A model generated the notes under the pieces. It made no database searches. It was not told where the DNA came from and was given only the letters and a program-made list of their open reading frames with translations. A program made the translations under genes and the position numbers. From Dehalogenimonas etheniformans (GTDB taxonomy: Bacteria; Chloroflexota; Dehalococcoidia; Dehalococcoidales; Dehalococcoidaceae): DNA of 64,000 nucleotides. Of this stretch, positions 41,392-49,572 are shown piece after piece. Numbering within the stretch: position 1 is the first letter of the stretch; each line of letters starts with the position of its first letter. The stretch covers positions 1-64,000 of the forward strand of contig NZ_CP058566.2 in NCBI RefSeq assembly GCF_014672715.2, in the 5' to 3' direction.

Positions 41392-42177
41392 ATGGAACGA
41401 AGAACGGCAAAATGGGCATCGATGCCGTTGGCAATATTTATCACGGCGGCAGTGTTGTCCGGGTGTTCGTTCTCATTGGAGATTCCCGGCGCAGGCTACC
41501 CTCCGGCGATAACGCTTACCGCTCCTGATGACGTCGCCGGCATCAACTCCATCGCCGGTGCTCTTTCTTATGACGGACGTCAACCGCCTTACAAGTTGTA
41601 CCCTGGCGGAGCGTCAGTGAAGCTGGTAAACAATCCAGCCGCCGGCGATGTAACCTGGGCCAGGCTAATAGCTTTTATCGAAAGCGACGCCACGGATCAC
41701 AACGCCTACATACCCGACAGGTACATGTGCGGCAGCTTTGCGATGGACCTGCACAACGACGCCGAAGAAGCCGATATCAAGGCAGCCTGGGTAGCTATAG
41801 ATTTTTACGGCGAGGATGTAGGACACGCGGCCACCGCGTTTATGACTACCGACCGGGGACTGGTTATTATCGACGACACATCTTCTTACGATGTTGCTCG
41901 ACAGGACATCAGCAGCAATGCCGTAGGGAGTTTCGACAAAGTGGCATATATCGCCATCGGGCAGGACTACGGAGTAGTCCCGCTTGAGGTCGCAAGCTCT
42001 CCCCTTTATAATTACTACCTGTCTTATCTGGACAATTTCCGGCTGTTCGAACAGAAACGAGACACCTACGAAGCTGACGCCACTGCTTACGAACAGGCGC
42101 TCGGCGGCAGGATCAGGCTCAAGGAACCGGAATACACATATTTCGCTAACTGGCACGATAGACTCCAGGCGGAGTAA
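41392..42177 (+). CDS. Secreted lipoprotein, probably cut by a nonsense codon
   Basis: The 261-residue product has a signal peptide and lipobox (AAVLSGCSF; ATG 41392, with ATG 41383 as an alternative). It has PPAITLTAPDDVAGINSIAGALSYDGRQPPYKLYPGG, then LIAFIESDATDHNAYIPDRYMCGSFAMDLHNDAEEADIKAAWVAIDF, which looks like a papain/transglutaminase-like Cys region. I do not recognise the family. After the TAA at 42175-42177 the same frame runs on for 28 sensible codons (RELSILGDSLGDYYWESLG...) to TGA at 42264. A CAA-to-TAA change is therefore plausible. Confidence 0.68.
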   Translation: MERRTAKWASMPLAIFITAAVLSGCSFSLEIPGAGYPPAITLTAPDDVAGINSIAGALSYDGRQPPYKLYPGGASVKLVNNPAAGDVTWARLIAFIESDATDHNAYIPDRYMCGSFAMDLHNDAEEADIKAAWVAIDFYGEDVGHAATAFMTTDRGLVIIDDTSSYDVARQDISSNAVGSFDKVAYIAIGQDYGVVPLEVASSPLYNYYLSYLDNFRLFEQKRDTYEADATAYEQALGGRIRLKEPEYTYFANWHDRLQAE

Positions 42178-42349
42178 CGGGAACTCAGCATCCTGGGCGA
42201 TTCACTCGGGGACTACTACTGGGAGAGCCTGGGGGTGGTGTCGTCCGTGAAGATTTACTGGTGAGTTTCGAGAATCGAAAATTGAAAATAAAGGCGTCGG
42301 ATTCCCGCTTGCGCGGGAATGACAATTTTGAGGGCATTAGCGAGGCAGA

Positions 42350-43567
42350 ATGGCAATCATCGTTCAAAAGTACGGCGGCACCTCGGTAGCTAATGCCGAG
42401 CGCATACGCTCCGTTGCCCGCAGGATCATCGCCACAAAAGAGAAAGGCAACCAGGTGGTGGTCGTCGTTTCGGCCATGGGCGATTCCACCGATGACCTCA
42501 TTGAATTGGCAGAATCTCTAACCGACCGGCCAGACCCACGGGAACTCGACCTGCTCATGTCCACCGGCGAGATCGTCTCATCGACTCTCCTGGCGATGAC
42601 CCTAAAGCACATGGGACACGAGGCGATTTCCCTTTCGGGCGCACAGGCGGGCATCAAAACCGACGCCTCCCACAGCCGAGCCCGCATCACCGGCATCGAG
42701 CCCGAACGTATCCATCGGGAGTTGCATAAAGGGCGTATAGTCATCGTCGCCGGCTTCCAGGGCATCACCGAGAGCATGGAGGTGACCACCCTCGGGCGGG
42801 GAGGTTCCGACACCTCGGCGGTGGCTCTTGCCGCTATCCTGGGGGCGAAGATCTGCGAACGATTCACCGACGTCGACGGCGTCTACACGGCCGATCCCAG
42901 GGTCGTTCCCGAAGCCCGGCGATTGAAAGAGATAAGCTACGAGGAGATGCTGGAGCTTGCGACCTACGGCGCTAAGATCATGCATCCCCGGGCCGTCGAA
43001 TTGGGCGAGCTCTATAATATCCCGATTTTGGTTGCTTCCAGTTTCAATGATAATCCCGGCACGTTGATTCACGGAGGACAAATGGAGATTCGGAATAAGG
43101 TGAGCGGCATCGCTCACGACCTCGACGTGGCAAAGATCACGATCGTCGGCATACCTGACAAACCCGGCATTGCGGCATCGCTGTTCGAGCCGCTGGCCAA
43201 AGCAGGCGTATCGGTCGATACCATAGTCCAGAACGCAAGCGTTAAGCACATCACGGACATGACCTTTACCCTGGCGGAGTCGGACCTGAAAAAAGCAATG
43301 GAAGTGGTCAAGCCGATAGCCGATCACCTGGGAGCAACCAGCATCGAGGCCGATCCGAATATTGGCAAGATTTCAATCGTAGGAACGGGCATCCAGAACA
43401 CGCCGGGTTATGCCGCTAAGATGTTCAGGGCTTTGTACGATGCCGGCATCAACATCGACCTCATTTCCACCTCGGAAATCCGGATAACGGTCATTATCGA
43501 GGAAGGCAAGGTTAAAGAAGCGGTTCGGGCGCTGCACAAAGCGTTTGAATTGGAAACCGAAGAATAG
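42350..43567 (+). CDS. lysC: Aspartate kinase
   Basis: Aspartokinase phosphorylates aspartate at the head of the lysine, threonine and methionine pathways. The 405-residue product has the kinase motif VQKYGGTSVANAERI, the aspartate-binding LGRGGSDTSAVALAA and FTDVDGVYTADPRVVPEAR, and a pair of C-terminal ACT domains (from about 265, with GIPDKPGIAASLFEPLAKAGVSVDTIVQNAS). The ACT pair provides allosteric feedback control. It converges on an nfu gene across a terminator. Confidence 0.95.
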   Translation: MAIIVQKYGGTSVANAERIRSVARRIIATKEKGNQVVVVVSAMGDSTDDLIELAESLTDRPDPRELDLLMSTGEIVSSTLLAMTLKHMGHEAISLSGAQAGIKTDASHSRARITGIEPERIHRELHKGRIVIVAGFQGITESMEVTTLGRGGSDTSAVALAAILGAKICERFTDVDGVYTADPRVVPEARRLKEISYEEMLELATYGAKIMHPRAVELGELYNIPILVASSFNDNPGTLIHGGQMEIRNKVSGIAHDLDVAKITIVGIPDKPGIAASLFEPLAKAGVSVDTIVQNASVKHITDMTFTLAESDLKKAMEVVKPIADHLGATSIEADPNIGKISIVGTGIQNTPGYAAKMFRALYDAGINIDLISTSEIRITVIIEEGKVKEAVRALHKAFELETEE

Positions 43568-43583
43568 TTGAGTGAGCGATGAA

Positions 43584-43611
43584 AAAAGCCCGCTCAATTG
43601 AACGGGCTTTT
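43584..43611. terminator. Bidirectional terminator between lysC and nfu
   Basis: The stem AAAAGCCCG (43584-43592) / CGGGCTTTT (43603-43611) lies between convergent genes, with T-runs in both directions. Confidence 0.92.
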
Positions 43612-43636
43612 CAATTTCCAAGGATTCATTTAGCGT

Positions 43637-43855
43637 TTAGGCTGAAACGACCTCTTTGACCTCCGGGATCTCCCGTTTGAGGAAATTCTCGATACCTTTT
43701 TTTAGGGTCATCTGAGACATGGGGCAACCGGCGCAGGCGCCGGTGAGTTTAACTTTAACGACACCGTCTTTGACTTCAACGAACTGAACATCGCCGCCGT
43801 CGGCCTGGAGATTGGGGCGGACTTTGTCCAAGGCTGCCTTGACCTTATCCTGCAT
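43637..43855 (-). CDS. NFU-type Fe-S scaffold protein
   Basis: The 72-residue protein is a minimal NifU C-terminal domain: DKVRPNLQADGGDVQFVEV, then KLTGACAGCPMSQMTLKKGIENFLKREIPEV with the cluster-binding CxxC. Such proteins deliver Fe-S clusters to client enzymes in the cytoplasm. A ribosome binding site (AAGGAG) precedes the ATG. It is monocistronic and faces lysC. With many Fe-S proteins in this window (RdhA, radical SAM, UDG), demand for the scaffold is plausible. Confidence 0.93.
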   Translation of the reverse strand: MQDKVKAALDKVRPNLQADGGDVQFVEVKDGVVKVKLTGACAGCPMSQMTLKKGIENFLKREIPEVKEVVSA

Positions 43856-44066
43856 GATAGCTCCTTCTTTTACCGAAATTCATTCGGACGTATCTTAAAA
43901 AGCTATCACGAAAGAGCAACGGTGTCAATTTGCGAAGCTGTAATGGTCGCATTCAGCCTCAACCTTGCTTCCTGACCGTGTCGTCGTGCTAAAAGCAGTA
44001 TTGCTCGCCTGGCATGGAGATAGCTTCGCCGGTGCACCGGCCTCGCAACGACGAATAGGAAAGAGT

Positions 44067-44091
44067 GGCGGGAGGTCCAAGACCTCCCGCC
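44067..44091 (-). terminator. Terminator after 35-codon gene
   Basis: The perfect 11-bp stem GGCGGGAGGTC (44067-44077) / GACCTCCCGCC (44081-44091) with a 3-base loop is followed on the minus strand by actctttcc. It starts 37 bp after the stop of the small gene. Confidence 0.8.
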
Positions 44092-44127
44092 ATATCGAAA
44101 CGGGCGAGTTTTCGAGGCTCACCCAGC

Positions 44128-44235
44128 TTATTGACGGTTACGACGGACACGTACAACTGCGTATCGGGGCATGGGTTGCCGGAATTTCCAGATCTCATAA
44201 AGTACCCGATCCCAGGCATCATAGACGCGGCGCAT
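44128..44235 (-). CDS. 35-residue basic small protein
   Basis: ATG 44235 is preceded by a near-perfect ribosome binding site, AAGAGGAGGTAAAAT, and opens 35 codons ending at TAA 44130-44128, followed by a terminator. The peptide starts MRRVYDAWDRVLYEIWKF, continues with QPMPRY, and ends in an Arg-rich strand (VVRVRRNRQ). It has no signal or membrane segment. I do not recognise it. The start signals, short leader and terminator argue for a real gene; an RNA-binding role is only a guess from charge. It occupies the 537-bp gap between the nfu and methyltransferase genes. Confidence 0.6.
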   Translation of the reverse strand: MRRVYDAWDRVLYEIWKFRQPMPRYAVVRVRRNRQ

Positions 44236-44392
44236 ATTTTACCTCCTCTTGGCACACTCACCGTTTATAACGACGAAACTTGCGTGGATGTTAGCCCCCT
44301 GGCGCCATTCAATCGTAAAAATTGGAAAGATGAGTATTTGATGATACAATTACTAAGTATATGATTCGCCTTGCAGAGCGAGAACGCCGGCT

Positions 44393-44986
44393 TTGATCGT
44401 GAGTTTTTACAGCCTGGTTATCGACCGGGCGTTAAGGCGATTACGTCAAAGAACCCCCGAATTTGCAGGGATGAAACCCGGCGACAAAGTGCTGGATGTC
44501 TGCTGCGGGACTGGGGACCAGGCAGCTTATCTAGCCTGGCTAGGAATTGACGCGTGGGGGATCGATCTTGACCCCAAGATGATCGCCGTCGCAGAGAGAA
44601 AACGGCAGAAATCCGGAAAAGAAAACCTGCATTTTCAGTTGGCCGACGCCACGGCGTTGCCTTTCGGAGATGGATTTTTCGATTACTCAACGATTTCGTT
44701 AGCTCTGCACGAAAAGTCACTCGAAACCCAGCAAAAAGTGATTGCTGAGATGCAGCGTGTGACGAAAAAAGGGGGCGGCCGGTTGATCCTGGCCGATTAT
44801 CCAGTTCCGGCACGGCGGTTCTACCGGTTCGCGGAGATGGTGGTTGGCGGAGAACATTATCTTTGCTTTAAGGCCACCCAGGCTCTAGGCGGGATGGAAG
44901 CACTCGCAAAGACACTTGATCTAGGAATTGAAGAGGCAAGCTCCGCGGTTGGCGGCAGCTTTAACCTATTGAAAATTAAGAACTGA
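44393..44986 (+). CDS. Class I SAM-dependent methyltransferase
   Basis: The 197-residue protein has the Rossmann-like SAM fold: motif I KVLDVCCGTGDQAAYLA (near 30-46), the acidic residue of motif II in GIDLDPKMIAVAERKRQ, motif III LADATALPFGDGFFDYSTISLALHEK, and VTKKGGGRLILADYPVP. This is the UbiE-like group, and the acceptor cannot be deduced. The start at TTG 44393 is tentative. The ferredoxin gene follows after 11 bp and is probably co-transcribed. Confidence 0.85.
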   Translation: MIVSFYSLVIDRALRRLRQRTPEFAGMKPGDKVLDVCCGTGDQAAYLAWLGIDAWGIDLDPKMIAVAERKRQKSGKENLHFQLADATALPFGDGFFDYSTISLALHEKSLETQQKVIAEMQRVTKKGGGRLILADYPVPARRFYRFAEMVVGGEHYLCFKATQALGGMEALAKTLDLGIEEASSAVGGSFNLLKIKN

Positions 44987-44997
44987 GGTGAGGATGT

Positions 44998-45204
44998 ATG
45001 GAAGATAGAGTCAAAATCGATCCGGAACTGTGTACCGGCTGCGGGGTCTGCGCGATGATGTGCCCGCGGCAAATCCTCGAGGTAGATGCTGACACTGGCC
45101 TCTGCAAGGTTACCGACCAGAGCAAATGTGACCTACTGGGCGGCTGCGAGTTCCAATGCCCAACCGGAGCAATAAGTGTCCGGCGGCCCGCTGTCTCCAG
45201 ATAG
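44998..45204 (+). CDS. 4Fe-4S ferredoxin-like protein
   Basis: The 68-residue protein has a canonical 4Fe-4S motif CTGCGVCAMMCP (Cys12, 15, 18, 22). A second cysteine group (C-x8-C-x5-C-x3-CP, ending CEFQCPTGAI) probably holds another cluster, although its spacing is unusual for a bacterial 2[4Fe-4S] ferredoxin. A GAGGTGAGG site precedes the ATG. It follows the methyltransferase by 11 bp. It is a cytoplasmic electron carrier. Confidence 0.9.
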   Translation: MEDRVKIDPELCTGCGVCAMMCPRQILEVDADTGLCKVTDQSKCDLLGGCEFQCPTGAISVRRPAVSR

Positions 45205-45230
45205 TGAAGTTCCCAAAACCGGAAATGTTA

Positions 45231-45262
45231 AGAGGCAGGCCGTTCGGCCTGCCTCTTTGTTA
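45231..45262 (+). terminator. Terminator after ferredoxin gene
   Basis: The 12-bp stem AGAGGCAGGCCG (45231-45242) / CGGCCTGCCTCT (45245-45256) with a 2-base loop is followed by TTGTTATTT. It may also serve the convergent citrate-synthase gene. Confidence 0.88.
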
Positions 45263-45297
45263 TTTGCGAAAACGCTGAACAAATGGGTGGGGTTGGT

Positions 45298-46608
45298 CTA
45301 CAGTGTTTCCTTGATTTTATTCTTATCCTCGGGCCAGGGCGTAAACAGTTCATCGATAACGTCCGATCCCTCCAGTGGAGTCACCGTGAGCAGGCGTTTG
45401 GCGGTGTGGGGGTAGCGGGCGATAAACAGCAATTCGTCTTCGACCAGCGGTTTATGGGAAAGGACATTGGCGTAGCGCACCAGCTCAAGTATCTCCTGGG
45501 CTTCTTCCTTGTTCTTGAAGTGCCAGGACATTCGGTCGCTCATGATATGAGAGAAGCCGGAGATACCGGAATATTCTCCGGCGCAGATCTCGCGTCCGGT
45601 CTCCACCATTTCGGGATCGCCGCGGCCGAGCTCTTCGAAGCCGTAAAGCTCATAATTGTGAGGGTCTTTGAGGACACCGTCGGCGTGGATGCCGGATTCG
45701 TGGGCGAAGGCGTTGGCGCCGACACCGGGCTGGTTGATAGGTATGGGGACGCCGAAAGCGTATGAAGCGAACTTGGCGATCTTCCAGCTCTTGGTTAAGT
45801 CGATAGGATTGCCCAGCTCGTATTTGCCCGCAAAGCTCTTGCTTTTGGTCAAGGCCAGCACTGTGGCAACGAGGTCGGCGTTGCCGGCTCGCTCGCCGAT
45901 GCCGTTGAGGGTGGTGTTGATATAGGCGTCCTGACCGCCATCGATAACGCCGCGAGCCCCGGCTATCGAGTTGGCTACGGCCATTCCAAGGTCACCGTGA
46001 CAGTGCAATTCTATGGGCATACCGACGGCCTCGGCCAGCGCGCGACAGGTATCGTAGATGGAGAAGGGGTCGTCATAACCAAGGGTGTCGCAGTAACGCA
46101 ACCGGGTGGCGCCGTGTTCCTTGGCCGCGAGACCATATTCCGTCAGATACTCGAGATCGGTGCGCGAACCATCCTCGGCGTTGACGCCCACAGTTGTGGC
46201 GCCGAGGCGGTAAGCGGTGTCAACCGCGGAAGTCATTTCCTTGATGACGTCCTTCCGTGTCTTCTTGCCTTTGAATTTACCATCGATCATCTGATTGGAG
46301 GTTGAAATCGAAAGGTTGACATGCTTCAACCCCGGCACCATCTGGAAGCCCAATTCAACGTCCGATGAAATAGCGCGCATCCATCCTTCCAAGCGCAATG
46401 GAGCGATGACCCCGAGTTCAGCCAGGCGCAGATTGGCGCGCAGATAGTTCGTTTCGTGTTTGGTGGTGGGGAAACCAAATTCCGATTGGAAAACACCCAT
46501 CTCGGAAAGGTATAGGTTGACCATGGTCTTTTCCAGTTTGGACAAGCCGAGTTTGGCCGTCTGTACGCCGTCGCGGTTGGTGACATCGATTAAATAAATC
46601 TTAGGCAC
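45298..46608 (-). CDS. HMGL-family acyltransferase, candidate Re-citrate synthase
   Basis: The 436-residue enzyme is of the homocitrate/2-isopropylmalate synthase family, which condenses acetyl-CoA with a 2-oxoacid. It has IYLIDVTNRDGVQTAKLGLS with the metal Asp, LRYCDTLGYDDPFSIYDTC, the metal site ELHCHGDLGMAVANS, the glycine motif NTTLNGIGERAGNADL, and a C-terminal HESGIHADGVLKDPHNYELY. In Dehalococcoides a protein of this type, first annotated as homocitrate synthase, was shown to be a Re-stereospecific citrate synthase. By gene content I favour the same here, but isopropylmalate or homocitrate synthase is not excluded. No leuC/leuD genes are adjacent. Confidence 0.88.
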   Translation of the reverse strand: MPKIYLIDVTNRDGVQTAKLGLSKLEKTMVNLYLSEMGVFQSEFGFPTTKHETNYLRANLRLAELGVIAPLRLEGWMRAISSDVELGFQMVPGLKHVNLSISTSNQMIDGKFKGKKTRKDVIKEMTSAVDTAYRLGATTVGVNAEDGSRTDLEYLTEYGLAAKEHGATRLRYCDTLGYDDPFSIYDTCRALAEAVGMPIELHCHGDLGMAVANSIAGARGVIDGGQDAYINTTLNGIGERAGNADLVATVLALTKSKSFAGKYELGNPIDLTKSWKIAKFASYAFGVPIPINQPGVGANAFAHESGIHADGVLKDPHNYELYGFEELGRGDPEMVETGREICAGEYSGISGFSHIMSDRMSWHFKNKEEAQEILELVRYANVLSHKPLVEDELLFIARYPHTAKRLLTVTPLEGSDVIDELFTPWPEDKNKIKETL

Positions 46609-46669
46609 ATTTCACCTCAATCGTGGCGGTTAGCGGTGGTAAAGTGTTATGGTAACATATTGGACTATG

Positions 46670-47368
46670 ACCGGCAAACCTGAATTACGAAGAGAGTTGA
46701 TCGGTATACACAACAAACTTCTAGCCTGCTACGGTGTACAACACTGGTGGCCGGGCGAAACGCCGTTTGAAATCATGGTTGGTGCTATTCTCACCCAGTC
46801 AGCGGCCTGGGGTAACGTTGAAAAAGCGATCACAAACCTCAAATCCGCGGGGAAGCTTTCACCATCGGCCATCAGGGACATGCCAATGGTTGACCTCGCC
46901 AAAATGGTTTACCCTTCCGGGTATTACAACGCCAAGGCAAGGAAGCTCAAAGCTCTGGCCGAGTGGCTCGGCAAGTATAAGGACGACCTGTCAAGGCTCG
47001 ACAGATCTCCGACTGTTGATCTGCGGCAGGAACTCCTCGAGATCTACGGAGTAGGGCCGGAGACATCTGACGCGATTTTGCTTTACGTGTTCAAACGGCC
47101 GGTATTCGTCATTGATGCCTATACCCGAAGACTATTCAGGCGCCTGGGGGTTGAGCCTCCGGTTGACAATTACGACGGTTGGCAGGCTCTTTTCATGGAC
47201 AACCTGCCCCACGAATTCGAGTTATTCGCCGAATATCATGCCCTGATCGTTAAACACGGCAAAGACATCTGCCGGAAGTCGCCGCAATGCACCGAATGTT
47301 GCCTCAGCAACGAATGTTCAGGAAAGCCCTCCGCCACTAAACCGGTTCACTTGGGCGGACCGACGTGA
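46670..47368 (+). CDS. Endonuclease III-like (MagIII-type) DNA glycosylase
   Basis: The 232-residue HhH-GPD protein has FEIMVGAILTQSAAWGNVEKAI, the helix-hairpin-helix EIYGVGPETSDAILLYVFKRPVFVIDAYTRR with the catalytic Asp, and a C-terminal 4Fe-4S loop CRKSPQCTECCLSNEC (C-x6-C-x2-C-x5-C). In endonuclease III the residue after GVG-x is a catalytic Lys; here it is Glu, as in MagIII. It is therefore probably a monofunctional glycosylase for alkylated bases. ATG 46649 is an alternative start. Its 3' end overlaps the convergent PAS gene by 32 bp. Confidence 0.9.
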   Translation, partial: TGKPELRRELIGIHNKLLACYGVQHWWPGETPFEIMVGAILTQSAAWGNVEKAITNLKSAGKLSPSAIRDMPMVDLAKMVYPSGYYNAKARKLKALAEWLGKYKDDLSRLDRSPTVDLRQELLEIYGVGPETSDAILLYVFKRPVFVIDAYTRRLFRRLGVEPPVDNYDGWQALFMDNLPHEFELFAEYHALIVKHGKDICRKSPQCTECCLSNECSGKPSATKPVHLGGPT

Positions 47369-47705
47369 TGTCATCCGCCATTTCGACCATTCCAAGGTAG
47401 TCACCCAACGCATCGCGGACGGCCATATACCTGATCCGGATTTTCCGCCCGTCGCTTTTGTCGGTGAAATGCTCTACCAGATCGCTCGCGCCCGATTTGA
47501 AATCGGCGATCATTTTGTCGATAGCCGGCCGCGATGACTCCTTGTGGCACAGCCGGACATCACGGCCAATTATCTCCGCCGGGCGGTTGAAGATGCGGTG
47601 GCCGGAAAACCAAACGATCCGGTCTTTTTCATCCATGAACGTCAGGTCGACCGGCAATGTGTCCAGCATGGCGGCGATGGTTGAAAGAGGCAGGCTTTCG
47701 AGCAT
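47337..47705 (-). CDS. PAS-domain protein of the DUF438 type
   Basis: The 122-residue protein is one PAS domain resembling the C-terminal part of DUF438 proteins: LPVDLTFMDEKDRIVWFSGHRIFNRPAEIIGRDVRLCHKESSRPAIDKMIADFKSG. The conserved Arg-x-x-Gly-x6-CH pattern in the middle may bind a cofactor such as haem. I place the start at ATG 47705 behind AGGGAG; the longer frame to 48044 overlaps the divergent GIN gene. It has no output domain, so it may act as a sensor subunit in trans. It overlaps the glycosylase gene tail to tail. Confidence 0.82.
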   Translation of the reverse strand: MLESLPLSTIAAMLDTLPVDLTFMDEKDRIVWFSGHRIFNRPAEIIGRDVRLCHKESSRPAIDKMIADFKSGASDLVEHFTDKSDGRKIRIRYMAVRDALGDYLGMVEMADDITSVRPSEPV

Positions 47706-47855
47706 GAATATCTCCCTGAAATTGTTGCCGAGATAATACCAGTCAAATTGCCGAAGGGGCAAATGATGTTCCGGCTCATTGCCGACGATGTTATAATTTC
47801 TTGAAAATGAAATAAAGCCACCGGGCGCGAGACCTGGGGCAAACGAGGTGATAAC

Positions 47856-48500
47856 ATGGCCCGTAAGGAATTCGATTTCAGCGGTTTCACCGGCGTTGAA
47901 GTCCGCAACGCCATGAAACTTGAGGTCAAGCGCGGCGATCAGTTCTCGGTAGCGGTCGAAGCAGACGATCAGGCATTGAACGACGTCAAAGTCAGCGTTT
48001 TCGGCGGGACGCTCACCGCTAAGCTGGAAGCTCGGTGGGGCCATATCGGCCTGGTTTTTAAGGGGGTTTCAGCTCCAAAGCTAATCGTCACTATGCCGGA
48101 ACTACGCTCAATCGAACTGGCTGCCGCCAGCAAAGGGGAAATTTCCGGGTTCAGCGGGCTCGATACCTTTCAGGCAACGCTCTCCGGTGCAAGCACCCTG
48201 AGCGGCGACGTCGCCTGTAAACAATTGAAACTCGAAGCGGGAGCGGCTTCCCATTTCGAACTCAGCGGTAGCGCCGAGACGGCGAATATCGAACTTACAG
48301 CAGCTTCCAACGCCAACCTTGAAAAAATGACTGTTGGAGATGCCCGGATAAAGCTCGGCGGGGCCGCCAGCATGACCATCGACGTCAAAGGCAAACTCGA
48401 CGCAATCGTTTCAGGCGCCAGCAACCTCCGGTGGTTAGGCACGCCAACACTCGGCGACGTCAAAATAACCGGTGCTTCGAGTTTTACCAAGAAGACATAA
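47856..48500 (+). CDS. GIN-domain (DUF2807) protein, cytoplasmic paralogue
   Basis: The 214-residue protein has the auto-transporter-adhesin-like head GIN repeats of DUF2807: KEFDFSGFTGVEVRNAMKLEVKRGDQFSV, then repeated short strands with Ser-Gly-Ala-Ser motifs (LSGASTL, VSGASNL). It folds as a parallel beta-helix. There is no signal peptide, unlike its neighbour at 48.7 kb. The two genes are tandem paralogues ending in almost the same motif (TLGDVKITGASSF here, TMGDVNVTGASTL there). The start is ATG 47856. Function unknown; such proteins are often surface or envelope proteins. Confidence 0.87.
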   Translation: MARKEFDFSGFTGVEVRNAMKLEVKRGDQFSVAVEADDQALNDVKVSVFGGTLTAKLEARWGHIGLVFKGVSAPKLIVTMPELRSIELAAASKGEISGFSGLDTFQATLSGASTLSGDVACKQLKLEAGAASHFELSGSAETANIELTAASNANLEKMTVGDARIKLGGAASMTIDVKGKLDAIVSGASNLRWLGTPTLGDVKITGASSFTKKT

Positions 48501-48677
48501 AACGCCCGTATCGAGATTGGTCTACACTGTCCGAGTAGGAGGTGCCTTCGGGGCTTTTGTGAGCGCCCGTAAAGAGGCGACTTTCGAAAACTATCCTTAA
48601 GGCGAGCCAAAAACTCCTCGTTCGCGGGGTGTTCTTATGTGTGGACATGCCCATAATGAATGGGGAGGACAATAATT

Positions 48678-49451
48678 ATGAAGAAACTTTTTGTGTTGAT
48701 CGGACTTGCTACGCTTCCACTACTTGGATTAGCCTGTATCCCGTTCGGCAGTATCGTCGGACGCGGACCAACCGAAACTCGATCCCTCGATTTCTCGGAG
48801 TTCACCAAGGTAGAGGTCTCCTCGACTTTCGATGTAGAGATTATCCGGGATGCCTCTTATTCGGTGAGCGTCACCACCAACCAAAATATATTTGACTACC
48901 TGGACTTCGAGAGAAACGGGGATACGCTGAAGATAAAGCTCAAGAACGGCAACTATACCGTCGCTTCTCTGAAAGCCAGGGTCGCCATGCCGCAGATCGC
49001 AAGCTTGCAGGTCACCGTCGCCTCTTCGGCCGCACTCAGCGGTTTTACCTCCAACGAAGGCTTGAAGCTCGCTGCCAGCGGCGCCAGCAGTATAGAACTA
49101 GATGGTATCAAATGTGGCGACGTCAACAGCACCATCTCGGGCGCTTCCAAGATCCGCGGCAGCCTGGAAAGCGGCAATACCGTGTTTAACGTCAGCGGGG
49201 CATCAAATATCAGCTTCTCAGGCCGAGGCCAAGATCTGAACATGGCGGTTTCCGGCGCCTCACGGGCGACACTCAAAGAATTCGTTACGGCAAGCGCAAA
49301 AGTCAATTTTTCCGGCGCCTCGAACGGCGACGTAAACACCTCGGGCAGGCTGGATGTGACCTTGTCGGGGGCTTCATCTTTGAAGTATTACGGAAATCCT
49401 ACAATGGGCGACGTCAATGTCACAGGAGCGTCAACTTTGAATAAAGGCTAA
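48678..49451 (+). CDS. GIN-domain (DUF2807) lipoprotein
   Basis: The 257-residue protein has a lipoprotein signal (LATLPLLGLAC) and a DUF2807 domain: LDFSEFTKVEVSSTFDVEIIRDASYSVSV, then repeats with VSGASNIS, VSGASRAT, FSGASNGD and LSGASSLK, ending GDVNVTGASTLNKG. I place the start at ATG 48678 behind GGAGGA rather than at 48660. It should be an outer-face lipoprotein. Its tandem paralogue at 47.9 kb lacks a signal, which suggests duplication followed by change of location. Confidence 0.88.
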   Translation: MKKLFVLIGLATLPLLGLACIPFGSIVGRGPTETRSLDFSEFTKVEVSSTFDVEIIRDASYSVSVTTNQNIFDYLDFERNGDTLKIKLKNGNYTVASLKARVAMPQIASLQVTVASSAALSGFTSNEGLKLAASGASSIELDGIKCGDVNSTISGASKIRGSLESGNTVFNVSGASNISFSGRGQDLNMAVSGASRATLKEFVTASAKVNFSGASNGDVNTSGRLDVTLSGASSLKYYGNPTMGDVNVTGASTLNKG

Positions 49452-49572
49452 TCGCCAGTCCTTCATCCAAAGCTGCTTCTTTAAACAATCCAGTATGAAG
49501 GAGATCAAAGCCAGGTCCTTCATATTGGATTATGTTTTTCTTGCCACCGGGCAATGCTGCTATTATTTAGCT

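Noticed and set aside
47708-48044. N-terminal extension of the PAS protein
   Set aside because: It overlaps the divergent GIN-domain gene; the ATG at 47705 has its own ribosome binding site.
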